Below, piece after piece: positions 26,139-35,402 of a stretch of 64,000 bases of DNA (positions are counted from its first letter, which is position 1; the number at the start of each line of letters is the position of its first letter). Origin of the DNA: Methylobacterium sp. NEAU K (GTDB lineage: Bacteria; Pseudomonadota; Alphaproteobacteria; Rhizobiales; Beijerinckiaceae); NCBI RefSeq assembly GCF_030700285.1, contig NZ_JAUYZJ010000024.1:1-64000 (forward strand), given 5' to 3'. Made by a program: the position numbers and the translations under genes. Below the pieces are notes generated by a model that was not told the origin of the DNA, made no database searches, and saw nothing but the letters and a program-made list of their open reading frames with translations.

Positions 26139-26977
26139 GCGCGCCCGACCTCACCGGAAAAATCTGCCTCGTGGCGGGCGCCTCGCGGGGGGTCGGGCGG
26201 GGCCTCGCCCAGGCGCTCGGGGAGGCGGGGGCCACGGTGATCGTCACCGCCCGCTCCAGCGAGACGGGTCCGCGCACCGAGATGCGGCCCGAATCCATCG
26301 AGGACACCGCCCGCATGGTCGACGCCGCCGGGGGACGCGGCCACCATTATCTCTGCGACCACCGTTCGGAGCGCGCCACCGACGCGATGGTCCATTGGGT
26401 GCTGCGCCGGTTCGGGCGGATCGACGTCGCGGCCTGCAGCGTCTGGGGCGGCAACGAGGGTTACGACGGCGAGCGCTACCCGGACGGGGCCGGCTGGGGC
26501 ACGCCGTTCTGGCGCCGCTCGGCCGAGCCGTATCTCGGCTTCCTCCAGGCCGGGCCGCTGCCGGCCCTGCTGCTCGCCCGGGCCGTCGCCCCCTCCATGG
26601 TGGCGGCCCGCGCCGGACTGATCGCGCTGGTCTCCTTCGGGACCGAGGATTACCTCGGCGACGTATTCTACGATTCGGCCAAGGCCGCCACCAACAGGCT
26701 GGCGCTGGCCTTCGCGCGGGAACTCGCGCCGTACGGCGTGACTGCGCTCGGCCTCTCGCCGGGGTTCGTCGCCACCGAGCGGGCGCGGGACCTCGGTCAG
26801 GACGAACGCGCCACCGAGGGGCCGCTCTACGCAGGCCGGGCGCTCGCCGCGCTGGCGGCCGACCCGGACGTGGCCGCGCGGGCCGGCGCCGTGCTGCACG
26901 CCGGCGACCTCGCCCGGATCTACGGTTTCACCGATACGGACGGCACGCGGCCGGAGCGGTTCCGGGTCGGGCCGTGA
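26135..26977 (+). CDS. Short-chain dehydrogenase/reductase
   Basis: A 280-residue NAD(P)-dependent oxidoreductase. The cofactor-binding glycine motif is AGASRGVGRGLAQAL (near residue 14), and the catalytic YxxxK appears in YDSAKAATNRLALAFARE with the preceding Ser in LVSFGTEDY. The GTG start overlaps the hydratase stop by four bases, so it is the third gene of a probable acyl-CoA-processing operon and could act on the hydroxyacyl product. The mid-region insertion (EGYDGERYPDG...) is typical of SDRs with larger substrates. The substrate is unknown. Confidence 0.88.
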   Translation: MSAPDLTGKICLVAGASRGVGRGLAQALGEAGATVIVTARSSETGPRTEMRPESIEDTARMVDAAGGRGHHYLCDHRSERATDAMVHWVLRRFGRIDVAACSVWGGNEGYDGERYPDGAGWGTPFWRRSAEPYLGFLQAGPLPALLLARAVAPSMVAARAGLIALVSFGTEDYLGDVFYDSAKAATNRLALAFARELAPYGVTALGLSPGFVATERARDLGQDERATEGPLYAGRALAALAADPDVAARAGAVLHAGDLARIYGFTDTDGTRPERFRVGP

Positions 26978-27217
26978 CAGCGACCCGAGGCGGCCACCGC
27001 GCCGCCGAAACGGCACAACGCCGCGCCATGTCCGCAAGCGCCCCGGACCGCAGGCTTGATAGATCGATCCCGGGCGTTCGTCCTGTCATAAGAACCGATC
27101 CGGATCGCTGCGGGAGCGAAAAACGGCCTTAATTCTCCGGCAGGTCGAGGAGCGATCGTGTGCCCGGTTCAAAGCCGTTCGGGCCGGGTCCGCCTGTGTG
27201 GAACAAGGGAATCTGGC

Positions 27218-28906
27218 ATGTCGGATGCGAACACGGCCCCGCGCGTGCTGATGGTGTTCCCGAAGTTCTACGAAAACTCGATGTGGAACTTCAAAGAGGC
27301 CATGGAGCTGCAGGGCGCCCGCGCGCCCGCGCCCCCGCTCGGCCTGATCACGCTCGCCGCGATGCTGCCCCCGAAGTGGCAGGTGACGCTGGTCAACCGC
27401 AACTGCGAGGACCTGACCGACGAACAGATCCTGGCGGCCGACCTGGTGATGACCGGCGGCATGCTGCCCCAGGAGCCGGACTGCCTCGTCGTGATCGACC
27501 GGTGCGTCGCTCTCGGCGTCCCGGTCTGCGTCGGCGGCCCTGCGCCGACCTCGACCCCGGAGGTCTACGACAAGGCCGACTTCCTGGTGCTGGGCGAGGC
27601 CGAGGGCATCCTGGACACGTTCGTGGCCGCCTGGGAGGCCGGCGAGCGCCGCGGCCGGTTCTCGGCGGAGAAGTTCACCGCGGACGTGACGAAGAGCCCG
27701 ATCCCGCGCTTCGACCTCCTCACCTTCAGCCACTACCTCTATATCGGCGTCCAGTTCTCCCGCGGCTGCCCGTTCACCTGCGAGTTCTGCGACATCATCG
27801 AGCTGTACGGGCGGTCGCCGCGGACCAAGACGGCGCCCCAGATGCTGGCCGAGCTCGACCGGCTCTACGGCCTCGGCTACCGCGGCCATGTCGATTTCGT
27901 CGACGACAACCTGATCGGCAACAAGAAGGCGATCAAGCTGTTCCTGCCGCACCTCATCAAGTGGCAGGAGACGCACGGCTACCCGTTCAAGTTCTCCACC
28001 GAAGCATCGCTGAACCTCGCGGACGACGACGAGCTGCTCGGGATGATGCGGGACGCGAACTTCTTCGCCTTGTTCACCGGGATCGAGACGCCCGACGAGG
28101 CGACGCTGATCCAGACCCAGAAGAAGCAGAACACCAAGCGCTCGATCGCCGACAGCGTGCACAAGCTCTACGAGCACGGCATGTTCGTCACCGCCGGCTT
28201 CATCGTCGGCTTCGACACCGAGAAGGACAGCATCGCCAAGGCGATGTCGCTCTGCATCAGCCAGACCGGCATCCCGATCGCCATGGTCGGCCTGCTGTTC
28301 GCGCTGCCGAACACCCAGCTCTCGCGGCGCCTACGCAAGGAGGGCCGCCTGTACAAGAACTACGCGGCGACAACCGCCGACCAGGGCGACCAGTGCACGC
28401 AGGGCATCAACTTCGTGACCCTGCGCCCGCAGCGCGATGTGCTGGCGGATTACCGGGATGTCCTCGAAGAAGTCTACGACCCGCCGAATTTCTTCGAACG
28501 CGTGCGCGAAGTCTCGCGGCGGGTGAAACGGCCGAAATTCGCCGCGCAGAAGCTCAACTGGCGCCATGTCGCCCACGATCTCTGGTCGCTGCTCCGGGTG
28601 TGCTGGCGGATGACCGTGCGGCGGCCTGAGCTGGCCAAGCACTTCTGGAGCGTGTTCCTCGAGACCGCCCGCCGCAACCCGGCCGCCCTCGAGGCCGTAG
28701 TCACCAACATGGTGATCTACCTGCACGTCTATCCGTTCTCGCGCTACGTCATCCGCGAGATCAACGGCCGGATCGCCGACCTCGATGCCGACCGCTGGGT
28801 GATGCCGCCGATCCTTGCCGCCGACAACGATGGAGGCGGCAAGGCCGCGCCGGTCGGAAAGGTCGCGGCCAAGGCGGAGGTCAAGCACCTCGCCGCCGTG
28901 GCCTGA
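27218..28906 (+). CDS. B12-binding radical SAM protein of unknown function (DUF4070 type)
   Basis: A 562-residue paralogue of the enzyme at 5083. The cobalamin-binding-type domain (RVLMVFPKFY; PPLGLITLAAMLPP; VCVGGPAPTSTP) precedes a radical SAM core with cluster cysteines C184, C188 and C191 (CPFTCEFCDIIELYG), then HVDFVDDNLIGNKKA and a long C-terminal helical region ending in an Ala/Lys tail. Enzymes of this class usually methylate unactivated carbon or rearrange rings (HpnP, HpnR and BchE are relatives). The target here is not evident; a lipid or pigment is likely. ATG 27218 is the conserved-looking start. It stands alone, with a hairpin after it. Confidence 0.85.
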   Translation: MSDANTAPRVLMVFPKFYENSMWNFKEAMELQGARAPAPPLGLITLAAMLPPKWQVTLVNRNCEDLTDEQILAADLVMTGGMLPQEPDCLVVIDRCVALGVPVCVGGPAPTSTPEVYDKADFLVLGEAEGILDTFVAAWEAGERRGRFSAEKFTADVTKSPIPRFDLLTFSHYLYIGVQFSRGCPFTCEFCDIIELYGRSPRTKTAPQMLAELDRLYGLGYRGHVDFVDDNLIGNKKAIKLFLPHLIKWQETHGYPFKFSTEASLNLADDDELLGMMRDANFFALFTGIETPDEATLIQTQKKQNTKRSIADSVHKLYEHGMFVTAGFIVGFDTEKDSIAKAMSLCISQTGIPIAMVGLLFALPNTQLSRRLRKEGRLYKNYAATTADQGDQCTQGINFVTLRPQRDVLADYRDVLEEVYDPPNFFERVREVSRRVKRPKFAAQKLNWRHVAHDLWSLLRVCWRMTVRRPELAKHFWSVFLETARRNPAALEAVVTNMVIYLHVYPFSRYVIREINGRIADLDADRWVMPPILAADNDGGGKAAPVGKVAAKAEVKHLAAVA

Positions 28907-28913
28907 GCCGGCC

Positions 28914-28933
28914 GACCCCGATACGTCGGGGTC
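28914..28933. terminator. Hairpin between convergent radical SAM and chemoreceptor genes
   Basis: GACCCCGA and TCGGGGTC form a perfect 8-bp stem around TACG, placed 8 bases after one stop and 15 bases before the other. Neither strand has a real T-run, so it would be a weak or Rho-assisted terminator. Confidence 0.45.
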
Positions 28934-28947
28934 ATCGAGGTCCGGTA

Positions 28948-30633
28948 TCAGGCGGCGCGCACCGTCTCCAGGAATGCGCCGATCTCCCGGCGCAGCGCCT
29001 CGGATTGGTCCGAGAGGCTCGCCGCCGAGGCGAGCATCCGCGTGGCGGCCGAGCCGGTTTCATCGGCCGCCCGGGCCACCGCGTCGATCGTGCCGGTCAC
29101 CGCACCGGTGCCGGCCGCCGCCTCGGCGACGTTGCGGGCGATCTCCCGGGTCGCGGCGCCCTGCTCCTCGACGGCGGCCGCGATGGAGGTCGCCACGCCG
29201 TCGATCTCGCGGATGCGGGCCGCGATGCCGTCGATCGCCCCCACCGTCTGACCTGTGGCGCCCTGGATGCGGCCGACCTGGCCGGCGATCTCGTCGGTCG
29301 CCTTTGCGGTCTGCGCGGCCAGATCCTTCACCTCGGCCGCCACTACGGCGAAGCCCCGGCCGGCCTCGCCGGCCCGGGCGGCCTCGATCGTGGCGTTCAG
29401 GGCCAGCAGGTTGGTCTGGGCGGCGATGTCGGAGATCAGCCGCACCACGTCGCCGATCCGGCCCGCGGCCTCGCTCAGATCCTGCACGAGGTCGGCAGTC
29501 TGCCCGGCCTGGGCCACCGCGCCCCGGGCGAGGTCGGCGGAGCCGTCGACCTGCCGGCCGATTTCCTGGACGGAGGCGCCGAGTTCCTCGGCAGCCACCG
29601 CCACCGTGCCGACATGGGTGGCGGCTTCCTGGGCGGCGCCCGCCACCGTGGCCGAGCGCTCGGCCGTGTGCGTGGCCGTGCGCGTCATCGCCGCGGCGCT
29701 GTCCCGCAGGTCGAGGGCGGCCTCCGTCACCTGCGCCAGCATGCCGCCGACCGCGGTCTCGAAGCCGTCGGCCATCGCCCGCACGGCGCGCTGCCGCTGC
29801 GCCTCGGCGCCCGCCCGGGCCAGCGCCGTCTCCCGCTCCAGCGCGCGCGTGTGGATCAGGTTGTCCTTGAACACCTGCACGGCCGCCGCCATCGCGCCGA
29901 TCTCGTCGCGGCGGCCGGTATGGGGCACCGCCACGGTCTCGTCGCCCTCGGCCAAGCGGCCCATGGCGCCGGTCATGCGCTGGATCGGGCGCGCGACGCC
30001 GAGGAGGGTGAACAGCATCGCCGCGACGGCGACCGTCAGGGCCAGCGCGGTGGCGACCAACGCCGTGATCCTGGCCGAGGTCGCGTTGTCGGCGGTCGCC
30101 ACGACGTTCGCGTCGGTCTGGGACTGGGCCAGCGCGATCGCCTCGGTAAGGCTGCGGACCGCCGCATCGTTCTGGGCTCCGGTGGCGGGGTCCAGGACCA
30201 GCTTGAGGGCGCCGTCGTTGTCGCCCGCGATCATCAGCTCCACCACCTGGAGCTGGATGTTCTGGTAGGCGTTCCACGCGGTGGTGAACCGCTCGTAGAT
30301 CTCTTGCTCCCGGGGGCTCGACAAGCGGTCCTGATAGCCCTGACGCAGCTCGGAGAGCGTCCCGAGGGTGTCGGTGAGCGCCGTCTGGTTCTTGTCGAGG
30401 GCCGAGAGGTCCGGCGATGCGACGGCGAGCCTGTACAGCCGCAGCCGCGCGTCGCGCACGGCCATGCCGATGGCTTCGGCCTGGTTCTGCGCGGGGAGCC
30501 AGCGCTGCGACACCGCCTGCGCATCCCGCTCGATCTCGGACAGCCGGACGACGCTGACGACGCCCTGGCCCGCGGCGGCGAGCGCGAGCAGACCGATCGC
30601 TCCGGAGAGGACCATCTTCAGGGAGAATCGCAT
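28948..30633 (-). CDS. Methyl-accepting chemotaxis protein
   Basis: A 561-residue inner-membrane chemoreceptor. TM1 (about residues 8-28), a periplasmic four-helix-type sensor of about 160 residues, and TM2 (about 188-212) are followed by a HAMP domain ([21 protein letters not shown]) and a cytoplasmic signalling coiled coil. Its hairpin tip matches the CheA/CheW-contacting consensus ([20 protein letters not shown]). The ligand is not identifiable. No che genes are nearby in the window, so it is an orphan receptor that must signal through a cluster elsewhere. Confidence 0.95.
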   Translation of the reverse strand: MRFSLKMVLSGAIGLLALAAAGQGVVSVVRLSEIERDAQAVSQRWLPAQNQAEAIGMAVRDARLRLYRLAVASPDLSALDKNQTALTDTLGTLSELRQGYQDRLSSPREQEIYERFTTAWNAYQNIQLQVVELMIAGDNDGALKLVLDPATGAQNDAAVRSLTEAIALAQSQTDANVVATADNATSARITALVATALALTVAVAAMLFTLLGVARPIQRMTGAMGRLAEGDETVAVPHTGRRDEIGAMAAAVQVFKDNLIHTRALERETALARAGAEAQRQRAVRAMADGFETAVGGMLAQVTEAALDLRDSAAAMTRTATHTAERSATVAGAAQEAATHVGTVAVAAEELGASVQEIGRQVDGSADLARGAVAQAGQTADLVQDLSEAAGRIGDVVRLISDIAAQTNLLALNATIEAARAGEAGRGFAVVAAEVKDLAAQTAKATDEIAGQVGRIQGATGQTVGAIDGIAARIREIDGVATSIAAAVEEQGAATREIARNVAEAAAGTGAVTGTIDAVARAADETGSAATRMLASAASLSDQSEALRREIGAFLETVRAA

Positions 30634-30728
30634 GAGGGCTTCGTCGCCGCGGGCGGTCCGCGTTTCCAGAGCCGATACTGTCCCGGCCAGTTGTTAACGT
30701 TCTGTCTGCGACCGCCAGTTGTTCAAGG

Positions 30729-31733
30729 CTAGAGCCACTTCTTCCAGCGAAAGAAAACGTAGGGCAGGACTGCGGCAACGATCATCATTACGACGGCCAT
30801 CGGGTATCCGTACGGGAGATCTAGTTCCGGTATGGACTTAAAGTTCATGCCATAGATCGAGGCAATCAGTGTCGGCGGCATGAAGACCACGGCCATGACC
30901 GAGAACAGCTTGATGATGTTGTTCTGTTCCAGGTTGACGAGGCCGAGCGTCGCGTCGAGCAAAAATTGAATTTTCGTGGACAGGAACGTCGCGTGCTCCT
31001 CCAGAGACTGGAGATCGCGCAGCGTCGAGCGGACATCCTCTCGCAGGTCGCGGGGGGCCTTGTTGGTGCGATAGGTCGCCGAGAGCGAGAGCAGGATTCG
31101 CTCCATCGAGACCAAGCTCTCGCGCTGCTTGGAGATCAGGTCGCCGTGTCGTCCCAGGGCCCGCAGCGTGTCCTGCAGGGCGGTGTTGCGGGCGGAGGGA
31201 TCCTCCTGCACTTCAAAGATCTTGCCGGAGAGGCGGTCGATCCGCTCGCCCTGGAGCTGGAGCACATCCGCCGCCCGGTCGATCACCGCCTCGATCAGCC
31301 CGGCCAGGATGGTCTCGCCGGAGGCGGCGGACGCGCTGCCGTTGCCCATCGTGCGGCCGGCGCGCTGCGTGTACATGCGGAAGGCCTGCGGCTCCTCGTG
31401 GCGCACGGTCACGAGGCGGCTGCCGCGCAGGATGAAGGTGATGCCGGCGAGTCCCGGCTCCTCGGCGTCGCTCACCTTCGAGAGCACGCGCCCGGTCATG
31501 TAGCGGGCGCCCTCCTCGACATAGAGCAGCTCGGAGGGCTCGATGTCCTTCATCTCCTCACGGGTCGGCACCTCGATGCCCGCGAACGCCTCGACCTTGA
31601 GTTCCTCCTCGCGGCTCGGGCGGATCAGGTCGAGCCAGACGGTATCCTCGGGGATCGTGTCCTGAAGGTCGACGATGCGCCGCTCGAGCAGCGTGGATCC
31701 GGCGCCGATCGACGGCTGGTGGATGAAGATCAC
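30729..31733 (-). CDS. corA: CorA-family magnesium/cobalt transporter
   Basis: A 334-residue protein with a long N-terminal cytoplasmic alpha/beta and helical funnel domain, and two C-terminal transmembrane helices (about 275-295 and 308-328). The signature GMN is present in SIYGMNFKSIPE between them, forming the pore entrance. The C-terminus is basic (FFRWKKWL), as in CorA. The start is GTG 31733. Subgroup selectivity (Mg, Co, Ni or Zn) cannot be judged. Confidence 0.93.
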   Translation of the reverse strand: MIFIHQPSIGAGSTLLERRIVDLQDTIPEDTVWLDLIRPSREEELKVEAFAGIEVPTREEMKDIEPSELLYVEEGARYMTGRVLSKVSDAEEPGLAGITFILRGSRLVTVRHEEPQAFRMYTQRAGRTMGNGSASAASGETILAGLIEAVIDRAADVLQLQGERIDRLSGKIFEVQEDPSARNTALQDTLRALGRHGDLISKQRESLVSMERILLSLSATYRTNKAPRDLREDVRSTLRDLQSLEEHATFLSTKIQFLLDATLGLVNLEQNNIIKLFSVMAVVFMPPTLIASIYGMNFKSIPELDLPYGYPMAVVMMIVAAVLPYVFFRWKKWL

Positions 31734-31904
31734 GAACAGGTCTCGGGTGCGGGACGGTCACGGCTCGGCGCGAGTTCCGGTCCGCATCCGGCACGGCGGC
31801 TCCCGACGCAAGCTGTGCCGCGGGTGTGGCGTTGTTTTCTGACGCTTCCGTGACATCACGGGCCGCCTCAGGCGGCCGCGCAGCGGTCCCGGGGGGGCGG
31901 CGGC

Positions 31905-32177
31905 TCAGTTGCAGCCGTCGCAGATGCTGCGGTCGATCTTGTCGGTCAGCGTGCGTTCGCGCTGCTCCTCCCGCCGCGAGGGTATCTCGCCGGGGCCGAG
32001 CGAGGTGCCCGGCGGCTTGGTCACGCCGAGGCTGTTCGTGTTGGGCGCCGTGATCGTCGAAGTCGGGCCGCCGCCGGTGCCGGTTTGGTCGGGCGCGACC
32101 GGCTGGGCCGCCAGCGTCGCGGGCAGGGCGAGGCTCAGCGCGGCGAGCATCAACGGACGGATCGATCCTGTGGCCAT
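31905..32177 (-). CDS. Small exported protein, unknown
   Basis: A 90-residue protein with a signal peptide (about residues 1-24, ending PATLAAQ), then a Gly/Thr/Pro/Asn-rich segment and a charged tail ending SICDGCN. The CDGC ending could bind a metal or form a disulfide. GGAGG occurs just upstream of the ATG on the minus strand. A short GGCCGCC/GGCGGCC hairpin (31861-31877) follows the stop. I do not recognise a family. Confidence 0.6.
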   Translation of the reverse strand: MATGSIRPLMLAALSLALPATLAAQPVAPDQTGTGGGPTSTITAPNTNSLGVTKPPGTSLGPGEIPSRREEQRERTLTDKIDRSICDGCN

Positions 32178-32230
32178 GGGGAACCTCCGGTCATGGGAAG
32201 AACGTCAGATGTCTCCGCAAGTTGCACGCC

Positions 32231-33469
32231 TCATCGACGGCGGGCGGGCTCGCGCCTGAACACACCGACCATCTCGACATGGGCCGAGTGCCGGAACTGG
32301 TCGACCGGCGTCACCGCCTCGATCCGGAATCCGCCGGCCGCGAGGGTCGCGGCGTCCCGCGCGAAGGTGCCGGCATCGCAGGCGAGGCCGATCGCCAGCC
32401 TCACGCGCGAGGCGGCGAGCTGGCGGGCCTGCGCCTCCGCGCCGGCCCGGGGCGGGTCGAACACAACCGCGTCGAAGGTGTCGAGCTCGAGCGGCAGCAG
32501 CGGACGGCGGAACAGGTCGCGGCGCTCGGTGGTGATCCGGCGCAAGCCCGAAGCGGCCCGGGCCGACCGGTCCAGCCCGCCGAGGGCGGCCGCGTCGGCC
32601 TCCACGGCGTGGACCGCGGCCATTCGCGCGATCGCCAGGGCGAGGGGGCCGCAGCCGGAGAACAGGTCTGCGACGCGCCGCTCCCGGCCTCCCAGGGCCG
32701 CCACGGCCAGGTCGGTGAGCGCAGCCTGCCCGGCGGCGGTGGCCTGCAGGAAGCCGCCGGGGGCCGGAAAGAGGCGGGTCTCGCCGGCGGTCACCGAAAC
32801 GGGTTCGGCCTCCATCAGGCGCTCGCCGTGGATCGACAGCCGGGCGAGGCCGAGTTCGCCCGCGATCCGCACCAGCGCTGCGGCGACGCCGGCGCTCACC
32901 GGCCCGTGGCCGCGCAAGTCGACGTCGAGGCCCTGGTCGGTGGCGGTCACGGCGACATCGAGGGGCTTGCGGCCGTGGCCGAGGGGGGCGGCGAGGCGGC
33001 GCGCCACCGCGGGGGCGGGGTGCAGAGCCGGCACGGTGATCGGGCAATGGTCGATCGGGACCAGCGCGTGGCTGCGCGCCTCCATCAGGCCGGCCTCGGC
33101 CCGGCCGTCGATCTCCCGGACATGCAGCGTGATGCGGCGGCGCCCGGCCCCATGAGCGTCGATCGTCGGCGCCGGCTCCACGTCGAGCCGGGCCTGCGAC
33201 AGGGCCTGTGCCACGAGGCCGCGCTTCCAGGCCAGCTCCGCTTCCGGCGCAAGGTGCTGCGTGCGGCAGCCCCCGCACCGCATGAAATAGGGGCAGAACG
33301 GCTCGACCCGCTCGGGCGCGGGCCGCTCGATGCCGAGCAGCTCGGCCCGGCGGCCCTCCCGGTGGATCGCTACCCGCTCTCCGGGCAGCGTGTACGGGAC
33401 CGGGGTCCCGTCCTCCGCGATGCCGTCGCCGCGGGCGCCCAGTTCCCGGATCGTGACCGTCTCGCTCAT
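32231..33469 (-). CDS. Class I SAM-dependent RNA methyltransferase, TrmA/RlmD type
   Basis: A 412-residue RNA uracil-5-methyltransferase-like enzyme. An N-terminal TRAM-like segment (about residues 1-50) precedes iron-sulfur cysteines in FCPYFMRCGGCRTQHL. The catalytic domain shows the SAM motif VADLFSGCGPLALAIAR and VVFDPPRAG, a Cys in the place of the nucleophile (LACDAGTFARD) and HSAHVEMVGVF. Which uridine in tRNA or 23S rRNA it modifies cannot be decided. Its start overlaps the tlyA stop by four bases (ATGA), so the two methyltransferases are translationally coupled. Confidence 0.88.
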   Translation of the reverse strand: MSETVTIRELGARGDGIAEDGTPVPYTLPGERVAIHREGRRAELLGIERPAPERVEPFCPYFMRCGGCRTQHLAPEAELAWKRGLVAQALSQARLDVEPAPTIDAHGAGRRRITLHVREIDGRAEAGLMEARSHALVPIDHCPITVPALHPAPAVARRLAAPLGHGRKPLDVAVTATDQGLDVDLRGHGPVSAGVAAALVRIAGELGLARLSIHGERLMEAEPVSVTAGETRLFPAPGGFLQATAAGQAALTDLAVAALGGRERRVADLFSGCGPLALAIARMAAVHAVEADAAALGGLDRSARAASGLRRITTERRDLFRRPLLPLELDTFDAVVFDPPRAGAEAQARQLAASRVRLAIGLACDAGTFARDAATLAAGGFRIEAVTPVDQFRHSAHVEMVGVFRREPARRR

Positions 33470-34248
33470 GATAACCGTGCGCCGATCAGGAATTCTGAAT
33501 TGCCGTCGCCACCCGGCACGGGCGAGTCGATCAGGCCCAGGATCGCCGCCCCGAGCCCCTCCAGTAGGGCACGGACGGCCGCGCAGACCTCCGCGTGGAC
33601 CGCAGGGTCGCGCACCAGGCCGCCGCGCCCGACCCGCTCGCGCCCCGCCTCGAATTGGGGCTTGATCAGCGCGACGACGGCCGCGCCGGGCGCCAGCAGC
33701 GGCGGCAGAGCCGGGAGCACCAGCCGCAGGCCGATGAAGCTCACGTCGACGCTCGCCAATTCGGGCCGCGGCACCAGCCGCGCCGGGTCGAGCGTGCGGA
33801 TATCGGTGCCCTCCAGACGGGTCACGCGCGGATCCGCGGCGAGCCGCGGGTGGAGCTGGTCCCGGCCCACATCCACCGCGTGGACATGGGTCGCGCCCCG
33901 GCTGAGCAGCACGTCGGTGAAGCCGCCGGTCGAGGCGCCGACATCGAGACAGGCCAAGCCGGCCGGATCCAGCCGGAACGCGTCGAGCGCCGCCGCGAGC
34001 TTGAGTCCGCCCCGGGAGGCGTAGGGATGCTCGGGCGCAGCCTCGACCCGCGCCCCCCGGGCGATCGGGTCCGAAGGGCGCGCCAGCAGCCGGCCATCGA
34101 CCCGCACCAGCCCGGCCCGGATCGCGGCCTGCGCCCGCGCCCGGCTCTCGAAATGGCCATGCTCCACCAGGAACAGGTCGGCCCTTCGGGGTGACGGATC
34201 GCGGCGCGCGGGCGCCTGGCGATCCGGTATGGGCCGGTCTCCGGTCAT
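33466..34248 (-). CDS. tlyA: TlyA-family rRNA methyltransferase / hemolysin A-like protein
   Basis: A 260-residue protein with an N-terminal S4 RNA-binding domain (ADLFLVEHGHFESRARAQAA, then LVRVDGRLL) joined to an FtsJ-like Rossmann methyltransferase domain (CLDVGASTGGFTDVLLSRGA; VDVSFIGLRLVLPALPPLL). TlyA proteins 2'-O-methylate cytidine in 16S and 23S rRNA. The older hemolysin name reflects an early functional assay. It is the first gene of a two-gene operon with the downstream RNA methyltransferase. Confidence 0.92.
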   Translation of the reverse strand: MTGDRPIPDRQAPARRDPSPRRADLFLVEHGHFESRARAQAAIRAGLVRVDGRLLARPSDPIARGARVEAAPEHPYASRGGLKLAAALDAFRLDPAGLACLDVGASTGGFTDVLLSRGATHVHAVDVGRDQLHPRLAADPRVTRLEGTDIRTLDPARLVPRPELASVDVSFIGLRLVLPALPPLLAPGAAVVALIKPQFEAGRERVGRGGLVRDPAVHAEVCAAVRALLEGLGAAILGLIDSPVPGGDGNSEFLIGARLS

Positions 34249-34357
34249 CAGGGCTTTATGCGCTCTCGGCAGGGTTGCGGCCGGGGTTTCGGGGCGCGGG
34301 CCTGTCGAAGGCCGGCGCGCCTCCTAACTAGACCGGCCTGAAGAGGAGAGCCACCGC

Positions 34358-34915
34358 ATGACACGCACCCTGCCGCTGCTCGCGCTGCTCGGGACCTTCG
34401 CCGCGAGCGGCGCCCTCGCGCAGGAGCCCGCCAAGGACGCTGGCAAGGATGCCGCGGCCGCCAAGCCCGCGGAGGCGTTCCAGGCGCCGATCAAGAACGC
34501 CAAGGGCGACACCATCGGCACCATGGCGATGCGCGACGGCGCGAACACCCTGGTGATGCGCGTCGCCATCCAGCCCGGCGGCCTCCCGCCCGGCTGGCAC
34601 GGCATGCACTTCCACGCGGTCGGCGACTGCTCGGACCCGAAGTTCCTGAATTCCAAGGCGCATGTGAACCACGACCAGAGCAAGCACGGCCTGCTCAATC
34701 CGGACGGACCCGACGAGGGCGACCTGCCGAACCTCTACGTGGCGCAGGACGGCTCGGCCAATGCCGAGGTGACGAGCGAGACGCCGCTCACCGGCGAGGG
34801 CGGCCTCAAGGACGGGGACGGCTCGGCGCTGATCATCCACGCCAACGAGGACGACCACACCACCCAGCCGATCGGCGGGGCCGGGGACCGGGTCGCCTGC
34901 GCACTGATCAAGTAG
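34358..34915 (+). CDS. sodC: Superoxide dismutase [Cu-Zn]-like periplasmic protein, altered Zn ligand
   Basis: A 185-residue exported protein with a signal peptide ending GALAQ at about residue 22. Copper ligands H84 and H86 (GMHFH), bridging H102, H110 and copper ligand H161 (IIHANEDD) are present, as is the C91-C181 disulfide pair. The zinc ligand expected in the GPHxGDLPN motif is D119 here (GPDEGDLPN), while D122 is retained. Zinc affinity may therefore be weaker or changed. Family membership is clear; catalytic activity is inferred. GAGGAGA precedes ATG 34358. Confidence 0.9.
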   Translation: MTRTLPLLALLGTFAASGALAQEPAKDAGKDAAAAKPAEAFQAPIKNAKGDTIGTMAMRDGANTLVMRVAIQPGGLPPGWHGMHFHAVGDCSDPKFLNSKAHVNHDQSKHGLLNPDGPDEGDLPNLYVAQDGSANAEVTSETPLTGEGGLKDGDGSALIIHANEDDHTTQPIGGAGDRVACALIK

Positions 34916-34921
34916 GGCCGG

Positions 34922-35386
34922 TCAGGCCGCGGGGGGCGAGGGCACCAGGGGCGGGATCGGGCGCGGGCGGCCGGCCTCGTCGATGGCCACGAAGGTGAAG
35001 GTCGCCTGCGTCACCCGCTCGCGGACCTGGGTGCAGAAGCGGCGCGCCCAGGCCTCGACCTCGATCTTCATCGAGGTCCGGCCCACATGCGAGACCCGGG
35101 TGTAGACACACAGCACGTCGCCGACCCGGACCGGGCGGATGAACGTCATCGCGTCGAGCGCAACCGTGACGACCCGCCCCTGCGCCCGGTCGACCCCCGC
35201 GATGCCGCCGGCCTGATCCATCTGCGAGAGCACCCAGCCGCCGAAGATGTCGCCGTTGGCGTTGGTGTCGGCCGGCATCGCGATGGTGCGGACGGTCAGA
35301 TCCCCCCTCGGCAGGTCCACCTCCGGAGCAGTCTCTGGCCCGCTCCCGGCCGCTGCAAGTCCGACGTGCTGCATGATGCCGTCCAT
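34922..35386 (-). CDS. yciA: YciA-type acyl-CoA thioesterase
   Basis: A 154-residue hot-dog-fold enzyme that hydrolyses acyl-CoAs to free CoA and acid. The signature RTIAMPADTNANGDIFGGWV with its catalytic Asp, then ALDAMTFIRPVRVGDVLCVY, matches YciA proteins. It ends in a Pro-rich tail (PIPPLVPSPP). It is convergent with the sodC-like gene, with six bases between the stops. An internal ATG four codons in could also start it. Confidence 0.93.
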   Translation of the reverse strand: MDGIMQHVGLAAAGSGPETAPEVDLPRGDLTVRTIAMPADTNANGDIFGGWVLSQMDQAGGIAGVDRAQGRVVTVALDAMTFIRPVRVGDVLCVYTRVSHVGRTSMKIEVEAWARRFCTQVRERVTQATFTFVAIDEAGRPRPIPPLVPSPPAA

Positions 35387-35402
35387 CCGCCCGTCTCCGC
35401 CG

